A stretch of 32,357 nt of DNA from Gammaproteobacteria bacterium. Lineage in GTDB: Bacteria > Pseudomonadota > Gammaproteobacteria > Pseudomonadales > Pseudohongiellaceae. Both the position numbers and the translations under genes were made by a program. Positions within the stretch are counted from its first letter, which is position 1; every line of letters begins with the position of its first letter. The notes under the pieces were generated by a model, which was given only the letters and a program-made list of their open reading frames with translations, did not search any database and had not been told where the DNA came from. This document shows, piece after piece, positions 8,712 to 18,508 of this stretch. The DNA lies in assembly GCA_002712055.1 (NCBI GenBank), contig PARV01000057.1, positions 1 to 32,357 on the forward strand, in the 5' to 3' direction.

Positions 8712-9449
8712 ATGAAAAATCCTTTTAAATCTAATTCGAAGCAAGCACTAACAGGCAAAGATAATGGCCAGCTTCCTGTCTCCAACGAAAATGATGTTCG
8801 GGCTTTTCTCACCAAAGTAGCGACGATGCGAAAATCCGGTGGTGAGGCGAGGCTTATCTTTTCAGTTGATGCAACGGCCAGCCGACAGGCCACTTGGGAT
8901 GTGGCGAGTCAGCTGCAGACGGAGATGTTCTTCAGTACTCAAACACTGAGTAGATTGAACGTACAGCTCTGTTATTTTAGGGGGTTTGGCGAATTTTTCA
9001 GCAGCAATTGGCAAGGTAACCCCGAAGAGATAGCGAGAATTATGTCGGGTATACATTGTGAAGCAGGAATAACCCAGCTTGAACGCTTGCTTCGACATGC
9101 TATCAAGGAAAACGAGAAGCAAAAAATAAAGTGTGTCGTTTATATTGGTGATGCTATGGAAGAAAACATCGACGTATTAGCGCAACTTGCTGGACAATTA
9201 GGTCTGCTTAATGTTCCCCTCTTCATGTTTCAGGAGGGTGGAGACCCTGTCGCTCGACAGGCCTTTATGGATATGAGTCGCTTGTCTGGAGGAGCTTATT
9301 CACAATTTGACTCCGCTAGTGCCGAACAATTAAAGGATTTACTAAAAGCAGTAGCCATTTATGCAGCAGGAGGACTCAAAGCTCTCGAAAACTTCAGCAA
9401 AACTTCTAATAAAAACGTCAAATTGCTGGAACAGCAATTAAAAGCATAG
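8712..9449 (+). CDS. VWA-like domain protein
   Basis: EARLIFSVDATASRQATWDVASQLQ (degenerate MIDAS-like), VVYIGDAMEENID, LSGGAYSQFD. Confidence 0.7.
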   Translation: MKNPFKSNSKQALTGKDNGQLPVSNENDVRAFLTKVATMRKSGGEARLIFSVDATASRQATWDVASQLQTEMFFSTQTLSRLNVQLCYFRGFGEFFSSNWQGNPEEIARIMSGIHCEAGITQLERLLRHAIKENEKQKIKCVVYIGDAMEENIDVLAQLAGQLGLLNVPLFMFQEGGDPVARQAFMDMSRLSGGAYSQFDSASAEQLKDLLKAVAIYAAGGLKALENFSKTSNKNVKLLEQQLKA

Positions 9450-9462
9450 ATAAAATAATAAA

Positions 9463-10209
9463 ATGATTTCTCGTCTATTAGCGCTGATCGCCATGCCGAT
9501 CATGGCCTATTTTCTAGCTAAGTCCGTAAGTCAGCGATTTTCACTGACACCTCGCCAAAATCGCATACTGTTTGTCATCATTGCGGCGCTGCTGTTAGTT
9601 GGGATTTTAGTGGTCTTAGGGCGGTTACCTATACAATTTGTACTAGCCCCGCTGAGCGCGCTGGCTGTTTTTCTCATGAGAATGTTGCCTATATTCCTGC
9701 GTATGCTTCCAATGTGGCAAATGTTTAAGAGTCGTTCAGCCGCGGCCAAACCCCGAGAAAAAGGTCAGGCATCGACCATACGTACGGAATATCTTGCCAT
9801 GGAACTTCAGCATGATACGGGAGAAATGGATGGTCTTGTGCTAAAGGGCACTTACGCGCAGAGGCGACTAGCGGATTTGCCTCTCGAAGACCTCCTCATA
9901 CTCTATGATGAATGTAACGAAGATGCAGACTCCGTGCATGTGTTGGAAGCGTATTTGGATCGGCAGCATCCGGACTGGACCGAACTTGTTAGCGAATCAC
10001 ACGAACGTCAGCAGGTAATAGATGACTCGGCCATGACAAGAGAGCTCGCAATCGAAATTCTTGGCCTCTCTGAACCTGCTGTTAAGGACAAGGTGGTTAA
10101 AGCTCACCGACAGTTAATGCAAGGGCTGCACCCTGATCGGGGCGGTTCGGACTATCTTGCGAAGAAAATAAATATGGCCAAGGATTATCTGTTAAAGGAA
10201 CTACAATAA
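9463..10209 (+). CDS. membrane protein with C-terminal J domain
   Basis: N-terminal hydrophobic helices; C-terminal AIEILGLSEPAVKDKVVKAHRQLMQGLHPDRGGSDYLAKKINMAKDYLL with HPD motif. Confidence 0.8.
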   Translation: MISRLLALIAMPIMAYFLAKSVSQRFSLTPRQNRILFVIIAALLLVGILVVLGRLPIQFVLAPLSALAVFLMRMLPIFLRMLPMWQMFKSRSAAAKPREKGQASTIRTEYLAMELQHDTGEMDGLVLKGTYAQRRLADLPLEDLLILYDECNEDADSVHVLEAYLDRQHPDWTELVSESHERQQVIDDSAMTRELAIEILGLSEPAVKDKVVKAHRQLMQGLHPDRGGSDYLAKKINMAKDYLLKELQ

Positions 10210-10211
10210 AG

Positions 10212-10997
10212 TTAGCTAGCCATTTTCCTTTCCAGAAAAGCTTTGACGATAGCTTGGGCGTCAGGTGTTTTTAGTAACTCAGAAAAGACTGCCAGCTCGT
10301 CTTCAATAGTGCCAGGTAATACTTTATCTAAACCTTTTTTCATGAGGTGCTTGCTTTCCTGCACCGCCTGGGTTGGTAAGTCAGCTAGCTCGTGACATCG
10401 TTGTAAGGCGTGATCCAGGTACTGGTCCTGAGGCAATACTTCTGTAATGATTCCGTATTCTTGGGCTTTTTTCGAACTCAAGCGGCTACCTAATAAGAGC
10501 AATTCTGCCGCACGCTGGTACCCGATCTGCCTAGGCAGAAGATAACTTGAGCCTGCTTCAGGGCAGACGCCAAGACGGGTAAAGGGCAGTTGAAGAAAAC
10601 AGTCTTCTGAGGCATAGACGAGGTCACAGTGGAATAGACAGGTCGTGCCGATCCCGACAGCAAGACCGCTGATGGCTGCTACGATAGGTTTGCGGGTAGT
10701 AAGTAGTGCATGCATGAATACTACTGAAGGTCTTTCTCCATTATTTGAGTCACTGCTTACGAAACTATTTACGTCGTTACCGCTAGTGAAGCAATCATCC
10801 ACTCCTCGCAGAAGAATTACATTTACCGTGTCATTCTGGTCAGCAATCTTAAGGCCTTCCGCGAGGGCCTTATACATACCGGGTAGTAACGCATTCTTCT
10901 TTTCCGGCCTAATTATTTGTATAACGAAAACCTTTTGTTCGATACTGTACTTGATGTTGGGATCCAGGAATTCAATCACTATTGCAGCCTTTACCAT
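10212..10997 (-). CDS. enoyl-CoA hydratase/isomerase family protein
   Basis: crotonase motifs: RPEKKNALLPGMYKALAEGL, AAISGLAVGIGTTCLFHCDLVYASEDCFLQLPFTRLGVCPEAGSSYLLPR. Confidence 0.9.
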   Translation of the reverse strand: MVKAAIVIEFLDPNIKYSIEQKVFVIQIIRPEKKNALLPGMYKALAEGLKIADQNDTVNVILLRGVDDCFTSGNDVNSFVSSDSNNGERPSVVFMHALLTTRKPIVAAISGLAVGIGTTCLFHCDLVYASEDCFLQLPFTRLGVCPEAGSSYLLPRQIGYQRAAELLLLGSRLSSKKAQEYGIITEVLPQDQYLDHALQRCHELADLPTQAVQESKHLMKKGLDKVLPGTIEDELAVFSELLKTPDAQAIVKAFLERKMAS

Positions 10998-11095
10998 ATG
11001 TTACTCAGGTTTTCATTCTAGTAGATTGTCGGATCAAAGTAGAGTATTAATACACCTGCCTATCAGCCCACAAATAGAGTGCCGGAATTTCAGTT

Positions 11096-12436
11096 ATGAG
11101 CCGCGAATTCAAAATAGCCGACGTTATTAGAAGTGCTACTCTTATCGAACGCCAGGAACAAAGAGCAGTGTTTATCTCTTTCTTCTTAGTGTTCGTCCTT
11201 ATGGCGGCCTATTACATGTTGCGTCCTGTGAGGGACTCTATGGCTAGTGACTGGTCGAATACGGAAATAAGTGTATTGTGGAATATTCAATTTGTTCTCA
11301 GCCTGACCTTTGTGGCGATCTATGGCGTCGCAGTATCAAGAATTAAATTTCGACATTTGGTTCCTTCCGTTTACGGATTCTTCGCTTTAAGTTTTGTAGG
11401 TTTTCACTTTGGAAGTGGCTTGGTAGAAGCTCCAGTCATAATTGATAAGAGCTTCTATCTGTGGGTGAGCCTATTTAGTCTGTTTCATGTGTCCGTATTT
11501 TGGAGCTTGATGGCAGATCTCTACAACAAGGAGCAATCTAAGCGTCTATTCGGCTTTATTGCGGTGGGGGCTAGTGCAGGAGCTATAGTAGGTCCTATAG
11601 TTGCTACGATAGCAGCGCAAACCATCGGCTCGGATTCACTCATGTTGATCGCTTCTTTGACGATGTTGATCCCACTTCCAATAGTGTTCTATTTACAATA
11701 TTTAAAGCGAACTCATTTGCTTAATGAGCAAGTCAATGTGGATCTGACGCCTATTAAGATCGGTGGTAATCCTTTGGCGGGATTCCGAGATTTTGTTACT
11801 AGCCCTTATCTCATTGGTATTGCCGCTTTCATCCTCTTATACACGGCTATCAGCTCTTTTGCCTATTTCGAGCAAACTAACCTATTACGAGATTACAACC
11901 GAGATCAACGAACAGAAATTCTCGCCCTGTTGGCGCTAGTGGTAAACAGTCTCACCTTTATTTTGGGCTTTTTTGCTACTAGTCGGTTGACGACAAGACT
12001 CGGTATGCCTGCGACGCTAGCACTAGTGCCTGCGTTTATGTGTGTGGCATTGATAATCCTTGCTTTTGCGCCTATTTTAACGGTGCTTTTGGCATTGCAA
12101 GTTGCTCGACAGGCCGGAAATTACGGTATAACGCGACCAGCTAGGGAAATGTTATTTACTTCGGTCTCTAGAGAGGCTCGCTTCAAGGCCAAACCGGTTG
12201 TCGACGTTGCCATTTACCGCGGAGGTGATGCTATCTGGTCATCAGCCTTCGCTCTGTTCACTGATGGTCTAGGATTGGGTTTGGCTGCAATGGCTGCTAT
12301 TGGAGCTGGCATTGCCGCTCTTTGGGCCGGGACAGGGGTTAAGCTCGGTCTAATATTCAATAATCGCTCTAACATCGCGAATTCATCAGTGGAGGTCTCT
12401 AAAGTCGATGATTCTGCTGAGGCAGTTGTAACCTGA
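11096..12436 (+). CDS. MFS-like transporter of the NTP/NDP (ATP:ADP antiporter-like) type
   Basis: multi-TM protein with AAYYMLRPVRDSMASDWS N-terminal signature. Confidence 0.75.
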   Translation: MSREFKIADVIRSATLIERQEQRAVFISFFLVFVLMAAYYMLRPVRDSMASDWSNTEISVLWNIQFVLSLTFVAIYGVAVSRIKFRHLVPSVYGFFALSFVGFHFGSGLVEAPVIIDKSFYLWVSLFSLFHVSVFWSLMADLYNKEQSKRLFGFIAVGASAGAIVGPIVATIAAQTIGSDSLMLIASLTMLIPLPIVFYLQYLKRTHLLNEQVNVDLTPIKIGGNPLAGFRDFVTSPYLIGIAAFILLYTAISSFAYFEQTNLLRDYNRDQRTEILALLALVVNSLTFILGFFATSRLTTRLGMPATLALVPAFMCVALIILAFAPILTVLLALQVARQAGNYGITRPAREMLFTSVSREARFKAKPVVDVAIYRGGDAIWSSAFALFTDGLGLGLAAMAAIGAGIAALWAGTGVKLGLIFNNRSNIANSSVEVSKVDDSAEAVVT

Positions 12437-12442
12437 AGTTAG

Positions 12443-12483
12443 AAAAAATCTCATCCTGCTTTTGCTGGTCATGAAGATTTTTT
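12443..12483 (+). terminator. candidate rho-independent terminator after the transporter gene, possibly bidirectional
   Basis: AAAAAATCT (12443-12451) pairs with AGATTTTTT (12475-12483) around an imperfect CC-T-GC-TTTT-GC-T-GG core; A-run and T-run flank the stem. Confidence 0.6.
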
Positions 12484-12582
12484 GTAAAGATTCTTAGGAT
12501 TAAAATACCCTCTACGGCGACATTCACGATGTATGAGATGTTAGAATACAGCTTCCGTTAGTAGTCTGAGAACTATTCAGCC

Positions 12583-14109
12583 ATGCCAATTATTCGCAGC
12601 GAGCATCTTATTCAAAGCGTTGCTGACGCGCTTCAATACATTTCCTACTATCACCCTTTGGATTTTGTAAAAGCTGTAAACGAAGCTTATGAGAAAGAGG
12701 AGTCTCCTGCAGCTAAGGATGCTATGGCTCAGATTCTTATTAATTCAAGACTCTGTGCTGAAGGCAAGAGACCTATTTGCCAAGATACGGGTATTGTTAC
12801 TGTTTTTCTTAAGATTGGGATGAAGGTTGAGTGGGAAGATGGCATGTCAGTGTCGGAGATGGTGAATGAGGGAGTGCGTCGAGCCTACCTTTTACCGGAC
12901 AATGTGTTACGTGCTTCGATTCTTGATGACCCTGCTGGTGCACGCACGAATACCAAAGACAACACACCTGCGGTTATACATATGGATCTAATACCTGGTA
13001 ATACCATCGAGGTGAATCTAGCCGCTAAGGGGGGTGGCTCTGAAAACAAAGCTAAGATGGCCATGTTGGATCCTAGTGATAGCATCGTGGACTGGGTTGA
13101 GAGAACCTTGCCAACTATGGGGGCTGGCTGGTGTCCACCTGGCATGTTAGGGATAGGAGTTGGCGGGACCGCGGAAAAAGCAGTGTTACTTGCTAAGGAA
13201 TCACTGTTGGGACCTATTGATATACATGAGTTGCGTGAGCGAGGACCAACCAATCGTATTGAAGAGCTTCGTCTTGAGATTATTGATCGGGCAAATGCGC
13301 TGGGTATAGGTGCACAGGGTCTGGGAGGTCTTACTACGGTTTTAGACGTAAAAATACTAGACTATCCAACACACGCGGCTTCTTTGCCGGTGGCCATGAT
13401 TCCTAATTGCGCTGCAACCCGACATGTACACTTCAGCTTGGACGGTACTGGCGTTGCCGAACTAGTTCCCCCTAGCCTAGAAGAATGGCCGGAGATAACC
13501 TGGGATGTTGGGCCTCGAGCTCGAAAGGTAAATCTGGATACTGTCACGCGAGAGGAGATTAGCCAGTGGCGGCCCGGTGAGACACTGTTATTGTCAGGCA
13601 CCATAATCACAGGTCGTGATGCGGCCCATAAACGTATACTCGGCATGATGGACAGTGGGGATGGATTACCAGAAAGCGTAAATTTTGAGAATAAGTTTAT
13701 ATATTATGTAGGACCGGTTGATCCGGTGAGAAACGAAGTGATTGGCCCAGCCGGACCCACTACCGCAACTCGCATGGATAAGTTTACTGATGCTTTGCTG
13801 TCAAAAACTGGGTTGATTGGCATGATAGGTAAAGCAGAAAGAGGCCCAACGGGCATCGAAGCTATTAAGAAACACAGTGCTGTTTACTTAATGGCGGTCG
13901 GGGGGGCAGCCTATCTTGTATCCAAGGCTATTCGCAAAGCGCGAGTAGTGGCATTTGAAGATCTGGGTATGGAAGCGATTCATGAATTCGAGGTACACGA
14001 GATGCCTGTCACCGTCGCGGTAGATGTAAATGGAACCTCGGTTCATCAAACCGGGCCTGCACTTTGGAAACAGAAGATTGCTGAAGAACTCCCGATTGAA
14101 GTAAGGTAA
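12583..14109 (+). CDS. fumarate hydratase, class I (Fe-S)
   Basis: RPICQDTGIVTVF, AAKGGGSENKAKMAML, GIGVGGTAEKAVLLAKE, GPTTATRMD motifs; 508 aa. Confidence 0.93.
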   Translation: MPIIRSEHLIQSVADALQYISYYHPLDFVKAVNEAYEKEESPAAKDAMAQILINSRLCAEGKRPICQDTGIVTVFLKIGMKVEWEDGMSVSEMVNEGVRRAYLLPDNVLRASILDDPAGARTNTKDNTPAVIHMDLIPGNTIEVNLAAKGGGSENKAKMAMLDPSDSIVDWVERTLPTMGAGWCPPGMLGIGVGGTAEKAVLLAKESLLGPIDIHELRERGPTNRIEELRLEIIDRANALGIGAQGLGGLTTVLDVKILDYPTHAASLPVAMIPNCAATRHVHFSLDGTGVAELVPPSLEEWPEITWDVGPRARKVNLDTVTREEISQWRPGETLLLSGTIITGRDAAHKRILGMMDSGDGLPESVNFENKFIYYVGPVDPVRNEVIGPAGPTTATRMDKFTDALLSKTGLIGMIGKAERGPTGIEAIKKHSAVYLMAVGGAAYLVSKAIRKARVVAFEDLGMEAIHEFEVHEMPVTVAVDVNGTSVHQTGPALWKQKIAEELPIEVR

Positions 14110-14124
14110 CAGCTGGCACGCAAA

Positions 14125-16050
14125 TTAATCGCACATGTCTTCATAGTTACTGGTTAGCTCTAACGAGATAGGCTTGGTGTGGCCGGCAATTTTTATTTCT
14201 TTGTTAGAGATCTCAATAGAATCTTTATCAAGTACGTTGTGGTCAAATTTATAGATTGTATTGTTTTTTCCTTCATTGGCCGATTTGTCATAAGCCTTAG
14301 TTGCTTCCTGCGTGGATTCATTCAGATGTTTGTAACGTTTGAATTTTTGCTTACCGTAGCGCTTGGTAAGCATTTTCTCGACAATGTGCGGCGCGAGTAT
14401 CGAAGCGCTCGCATTGTTACCACCGAATCCTTTCGAGTTAATTACAACCGCATCCATTCCTCTCTTACCTACTTCTTTGTGTTGTAAAAGAAACTCCAGA
14501 TTTTGTTGATATACATCTTCAGCGATCTTATCTATGGTCAGTATTCCTGGAATAAACCCATCAGACCATGTGCCTAGACTTGTAGTTAATTGATCGCCGG
14601 AAGCGCTTGCTATGGAGTGTCCAACGTACGACTTTATGGCGGTAACAGGCCATTTCTTGATCCCATAGGTTTGGGCTACCTGACTAAGAATGTGGGATTC
14701 AGTAACCCTGTTTTGAGGAGTTCCAGTGCCATGAGACTGGACATAACTCCTGTGTTTTAAGCCGTCTATTCCAATAATGTTAGAGGTGGCAGCAGCAGCT
14801 TTCGCCATAGTTACATAGTTACCGAGACCAGGCCCCGCTATTGACTTTTTATGTCCATCTGCACTGACAAATACTTCGTTCACTGCGCCGTAAACATTGG
14901 CTCCGAGCTCAAGAGCCAATTCATCGTCGAACAGTACGATGAACTGTGCTGATTCAGCCATGGTGAACCCAGCGTTGTCGCTAAAAGGTCGGCAAGCCCT
15001 CCGGTAATCAGGTTGTTGGTTTTCCGTCAGCCCATCTAAAGCTCGTAATGCGGTATCTTCAGCAAGAGCCCCCATTGTTGTAAATCCATCAAATACTTCA
15101 GGTACCAGGCAAGCTTCACTTGTACCTACGATAGCTACTCGATGAGTCCCATTTTGAATGTCACGTATGCCCAGGCGCAAGTTGTAAAGAAATGTCGCAC
15201 AAGCTGCTACATTAGCCCCGGTCGTCCCTAAATTGCCTAATAGGTAGGCATTAAGGAAATCTGCTGGCATTTCTGTGAAGCCCAGTGGAAGATGCTTGGC
15301 TGAGACCTTTTTACCTAGAATTCTTGCCTGTAATAGACCGCCAAAACCATTATAGTCAAGTTGCCCCATGCAGTTGCTGGCATACACACAAAACTGGTCG
15401 GCCGGGACCTTCTGACAAACTGTTGTCCAGTCGATCCCCAGCGAATTGATAGCATCGGAAGCAGCATAAAGAGTTAACTGTAATGCGCGGGGGTGGTTGC
15501 GCGAAGGATATAAAACTGCCGGGTCGAATCCGCTAGGTAATTGCCCTGCACTTTGCACAGGTGCCTCTCGGAAAGATTTCATGAGCACTTCAAAATTCTC
15601 TGCAACACTAACAATCAGTTTGTGCTCGGGCTCTGAACTAGATTCCTTCACTATCCAGCCCGAAGGAAGTGGAGAAGGAAGATGCTTTTTAAGAATCTCG
15701 AATTCCAAGGGTTGTAAATTTGTTCCAGTGAGACTTGCCGATTGATGAAATAGGAGGCGAGAGGGATCAAAAAGATTGTCTTCTAGCTTTCGGATCAAGG
15801 TGCTTTGATTTAGTTTTGGAGCGAGCGCAGATATAGCTTTGATCAGTTCTACTGATTTGCCATCAGCATTGAGCCATCCGCTATCACTTTTACTAAGTTT
15901 CCCCGTTAATGCTGCTAGGCTAGTCCAGGTGGAGTCGCGCTTTTTATCGTCAAGGACATCTACCACCATACGACGATAAGCATGATGTCCGGAAGCTCGC
16001 CCAGCTGGATTAATGCCTCCAAATGCTGTGATTACGGGTAAATTGGCCAT
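14125..16050 (-). CDS. fabY: beta-ketoacyl-ACP synthase, FabY type
   Basis: 641 aa; MANLPVITAFGGINPAGRASGHHAYRRMVVD N-terminus; VAACATFLYNLRLG, SHGTGTPQNRVTE, KSYVGHSIASASGDQ ketosynthase motifs. Confidence 0.85.
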   Translation of the reverse strand: MANLPVITAFGGINPAGRASGHHAYRRMVVDVLDDKKRDSTWTSLAALTGKLSKSDSGWLNADGKSVELIKAISALAPKLNQSTLIRKLEDNLFDPSRLLFHQSASLTGTNLQPLEFEILKKHLPSPLPSGWIVKESSSEPEHKLIVSVAENFEVLMKSFREAPVQSAGQLPSGFDPAVLYPSRNHPRALQLTLYAASDAINSLGIDWTTVCQKVPADQFCVYASNCMGQLDYNGFGGLLQARILGKKVSAKHLPLGFTEMPADFLNAYLLGNLGTTGANVAACATFLYNLRLGIRDIQNGTHRVAIVGTSEACLVPEVFDGFTTMGALAEDTALRALDGLTENQQPDYRRACRPFSDNAGFTMAESAQFIVLFDDELALELGANVYGAVNEVFVSADGHKKSIAGPGLGNYVTMAKAAAATSNIIGIDGLKHRSYVQSHGTGTPQNRVTESHILSQVAQTYGIKKWPVTAIKSYVGHSIASASGDQLTTSLGTWSDGFIPGILTIDKIAEDVYQQNLEFLLQHKEVGKRGMDAVVINSKGFGGNNASASILAPHIVEKMLTKRYGKQKFKRYKHLNESTQEATKAYDKSANEGKNNTIYKFDHNVLDKDSIEISNKEIKIAGHTKPISLELTSNYEDMCD

Positions 16051-16111
16051 TTTAAAAAGCTGTCAGTCGTATAATTTTGATAAAACTATAATAAAGAGCA
16101 TTAATTGGAGA

Positions 16112-16148
16112 TAGGGTATATTAGACATATAGTAGGGCATATTGGACA
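16112..16148. repeat. imperfect 16-nt direct repeat, 21-bp period (candidate tandem operator)
   Basis: TAGGGTATATTAGACA (16112-16127) and TAGGGCATATTGGACA (16133-16148), 14/16 identical. Confidence 0.55.
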
Positions 16149-16280
16149 GGAAATTAACAAAATAGCACCAGAAGTTCAGTGACACTACGGAAAGTTGTTG
16201 ACTTGATTGCCTTGCATAAAAATCGCACCCCACATAGCATTGCTCCCTCAGTCAAGAAATAACAAGTAGTTGGAGACAGA

Positions 16281-17147
16281 ATGAAAAATTTAACAATTAA
16301 ATCGTTTTTCCTAGGCCTGAGCTTATCCCTGCTAGCATTCTCCTCGGCTGCTCAAAATCAGTTCGAAAATGTCACTATCGATACCGTGTCAGTGGCAGGC
16401 AACATTTCAATGTTGATAGGCCAGGGTGGAAACATCGGTGTATCAGCTGGAAGTGATGGCATACTGATTATCGATGATCAGTTTGCACCTTTGGCAGGCC
16501 GCATTAAAACCGCTATCGAAGCTCTGGGTTCGGATGTCCCTAAGTTTCTGCTCAACACGCATTTCCACGGTGATCATACAGGTGGCAATATTGAATTTGG
16601 AGCAGAAAGCGTAATTGTCGCGCATGAAAATGTGCGAATGAGGATGGCGGCCGGTGATCAACCTGCAGTCGCTTTACCGGTTGTAACCTTCGATGATGAC
16701 GTGACGATTCACTTTAACGGCGAAGACGTAACTCTCATTCACATGCCTAATGGCCATACTGACACCGATAGCGTTGTGATGTTTTCTGAGTCAAATGTCA
16801 TTCATATGGGTGATCATTTCTTCAATGGGGGGTTTCCGTTTGTCGACCTCGCTAACGGCGGCACGGTGCAGGGCTACCTAAGCAACCTGGAAAGAGCTCT
16901 GTCCTGGATTGGAGACGATACAGCAGTGATTCCAGGTCACGGACCATTAGCAACGAAAAGCGACTTACTGAATTTCTATAATGTGGTGAAAGATACTTCT
17001 ACGGCAATTCGTGTAATGAAATCTCAGCGGATGAACAAAGAAGAAACCGTAGCAGAGGGGTTGGGCGATGAGTACGAGAGCTGGGGTCAGGGATTCATCA
17101 ACGAACAACGCTGGATCGAAACAGTGTTTGATAGCTATCCGCGCTAG
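16281..17147 (+). CDS. secreted MBL-fold metallo-hydrolase
   Basis: signal peptide; NTHFHGDHTGGN, GHTDTDSVV, HMGDHFF, IPGHGPL motifs. Confidence 0.88.
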   Translation: MKNLTIKSFFLGLSLSLLAFSSAAQNQFENVTIDTVSVAGNISMLIGQGGNIGVSAGSDGILIIDDQFAPLAGRIKTAIEALGSDVPKFLLNTHFHGDHTGGNIEFGAESVIVAHENVRMRMAAGDQPAVALPVVTFDDDVTIHFNGEDVTLIHMPNGHTDTDSVVMFSESNVIHMGDHFFNGGFPFVDLANGGTVQGYLSNLERALSWIGDDTAVIPGHGPLATKSDLLNFYNVVKDTSTAIRVMKSQRMNKEETVAEGLGDEYESWGQGFINEQRWIETVFDSYPR

Positions 17148-17197
17148 TAAAATATCTGTCGTAGACTTTTAACCAGCTGACAAGCTGCGGCTGACCT

Positions 17198-17746
17198 TTG
17201 AACGAAATTGATACTTTTAATAAACGCGTAGTAGCATTGCACCACGCTTTAGGAATTGCGCCGGATTATATAGAAAACTCCAAACTAGCATTCTGTCGAG
17301 AACCAAGAGAACTAGTTGATACGGAGTTGGACTTCTACCAGAGGCCACAGAAGCTCACGCCTGAAGCATTTCACGCTTGGACCATGATGAAAAATACAGC
17401 CGACGCGTCCGGAATAGTGCTGTTATTGATATCTGCATTTAGAGACATTGAGTATCAGTACCATTTGATCGCTCGTAAAGTTCAAGAAGGTCGCTCAATA
17501 GAAGAAGTATTGGCAGTAAATGCTGCTCCTGGTTACAGTGAACATCATACAGGGCGGGCTCTGGATATTGGAACGATAGGGTGCGACCCGCTAGTTGAAG
17601 AATTTGAAAATACCACTGCATTTCAATGGCTTACTAGTAACGCAGCGACCTTTGGTTTTACAATGACCTACCCGCGGAAAAACACATATGGAATCGATTA
17701 TGAACCGTGGCATTGGTGTTTCACAGGGGTCAAACCAAGTCTTTAG
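17198..17746 (+). CDS. VanY/M15-family D-alanyl-D-alanine carboxypeptidase-like protein (TTG start)
   Basis: ISAFRDIEYQ, SEHHTGRALDIGT, EPWHWCF (M15 metal-site motifs). Confidence 0.85.
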   Translation: MNEIDTFNKRVVALHHALGIAPDYIENSKLAFCREPRELVDTELDFYQRPQKLTPEAFHAWTMMKNTADASGIVLLLISAFRDIEYQYHLIARKVQEGRSIEEVLAVNAAPGYSEHHTGRALDIGTIGCDPLVEEFENTTAFQWLTSNAATFGFTMTYPRKNTYGIDYEPWHWCFTGVKPSL

Positions 17747-18126
17747 ACAAAAAAGTTTGAACACTGTAATCTAGAGTAACTACAAAGACAGGAGAGCGGA
17801 TGCGGCAACAAAAACACCGGCGCCATTTTCGATTCCGTGTCTTGTCACCAAGCTTAAAAAGTTGGATATCGAGTTGTATTGTGTTTCCACTCAACCTCGA
17901 TATTAGCGTTGTCGGCTTTCCCTTGATCTCTGAAGTACGTATCCGATTCGGTTATTAGGTTAGTGTTGGTAGGTGCAATAGCAATAGCCTAAGGCTAAGC
18001 GATCTTTAAATCACTAATTCATTGATTGAAAAAATAAGTAATTGTATGAGTAAGGAGATATCAACATACTAAATTAGGCTAAAGCTTGAAAAATTCAATT
18101 TGAATCGAACCTGGAGATAATGATTT

Positions 18127-18498
18127 ATGACCCATGAATTCCAAATAGTATTTCGCAACATCGATCAAACGGACGCTCTGGTAGATGCGGTTGAAAAAAG
18201 AATTCATAAGCTTGAACGTTATTGTGATCAAATCATTACTGGTCGTGTTGTATTGGATTCACCTCATAATAACCACCACAAAGGAAAGGTTTATTCGGTA
18301 GGTCTGGAAATACGTACTCCTTCCAAAGAGGTACGCGTCAATCAGGAGCAGCATGATAATCATGCACATGAAGATCTCTACGTAGCTATCCGGGATGCTT
18401 TCAATGCTGCTGAGCGGCAGTTAAAATTTAATGATAAGAGACTTCGGAAAAGCGCACTAAGCAAAAGCAATATAAAATTGAATCATCAGGCAGCCTGA
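18127..18498 (+). CDS. HPF/RaiA-family ribosome-associated protein
   Basis: FRNIDQTDALVDAVEKRIHKLERYCDQIITGRVVLD...HEDLYVAIRDAFNAAERQLK. Confidence 0.85.
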   Translation: MTHEFQIVFRNIDQTDALVDAVEKRIHKLERYCDQIITGRVVLDSPHNNHHKGKVYSVGLEIRTPSKEVRVNQEQHDNHAHEDLYVAIRDAFNAAERQLKFNDKRLRKSALSKSNIKLNHQAA

Positions 18499-18508
18499 AA
18501 GTATTGTT

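Noticed and set aside
12885-13646. Minus-strand ORFs opposite fumarase
   Set aside because: Antisense shadow ORFs of a strongly supported class I fumarase CDS.
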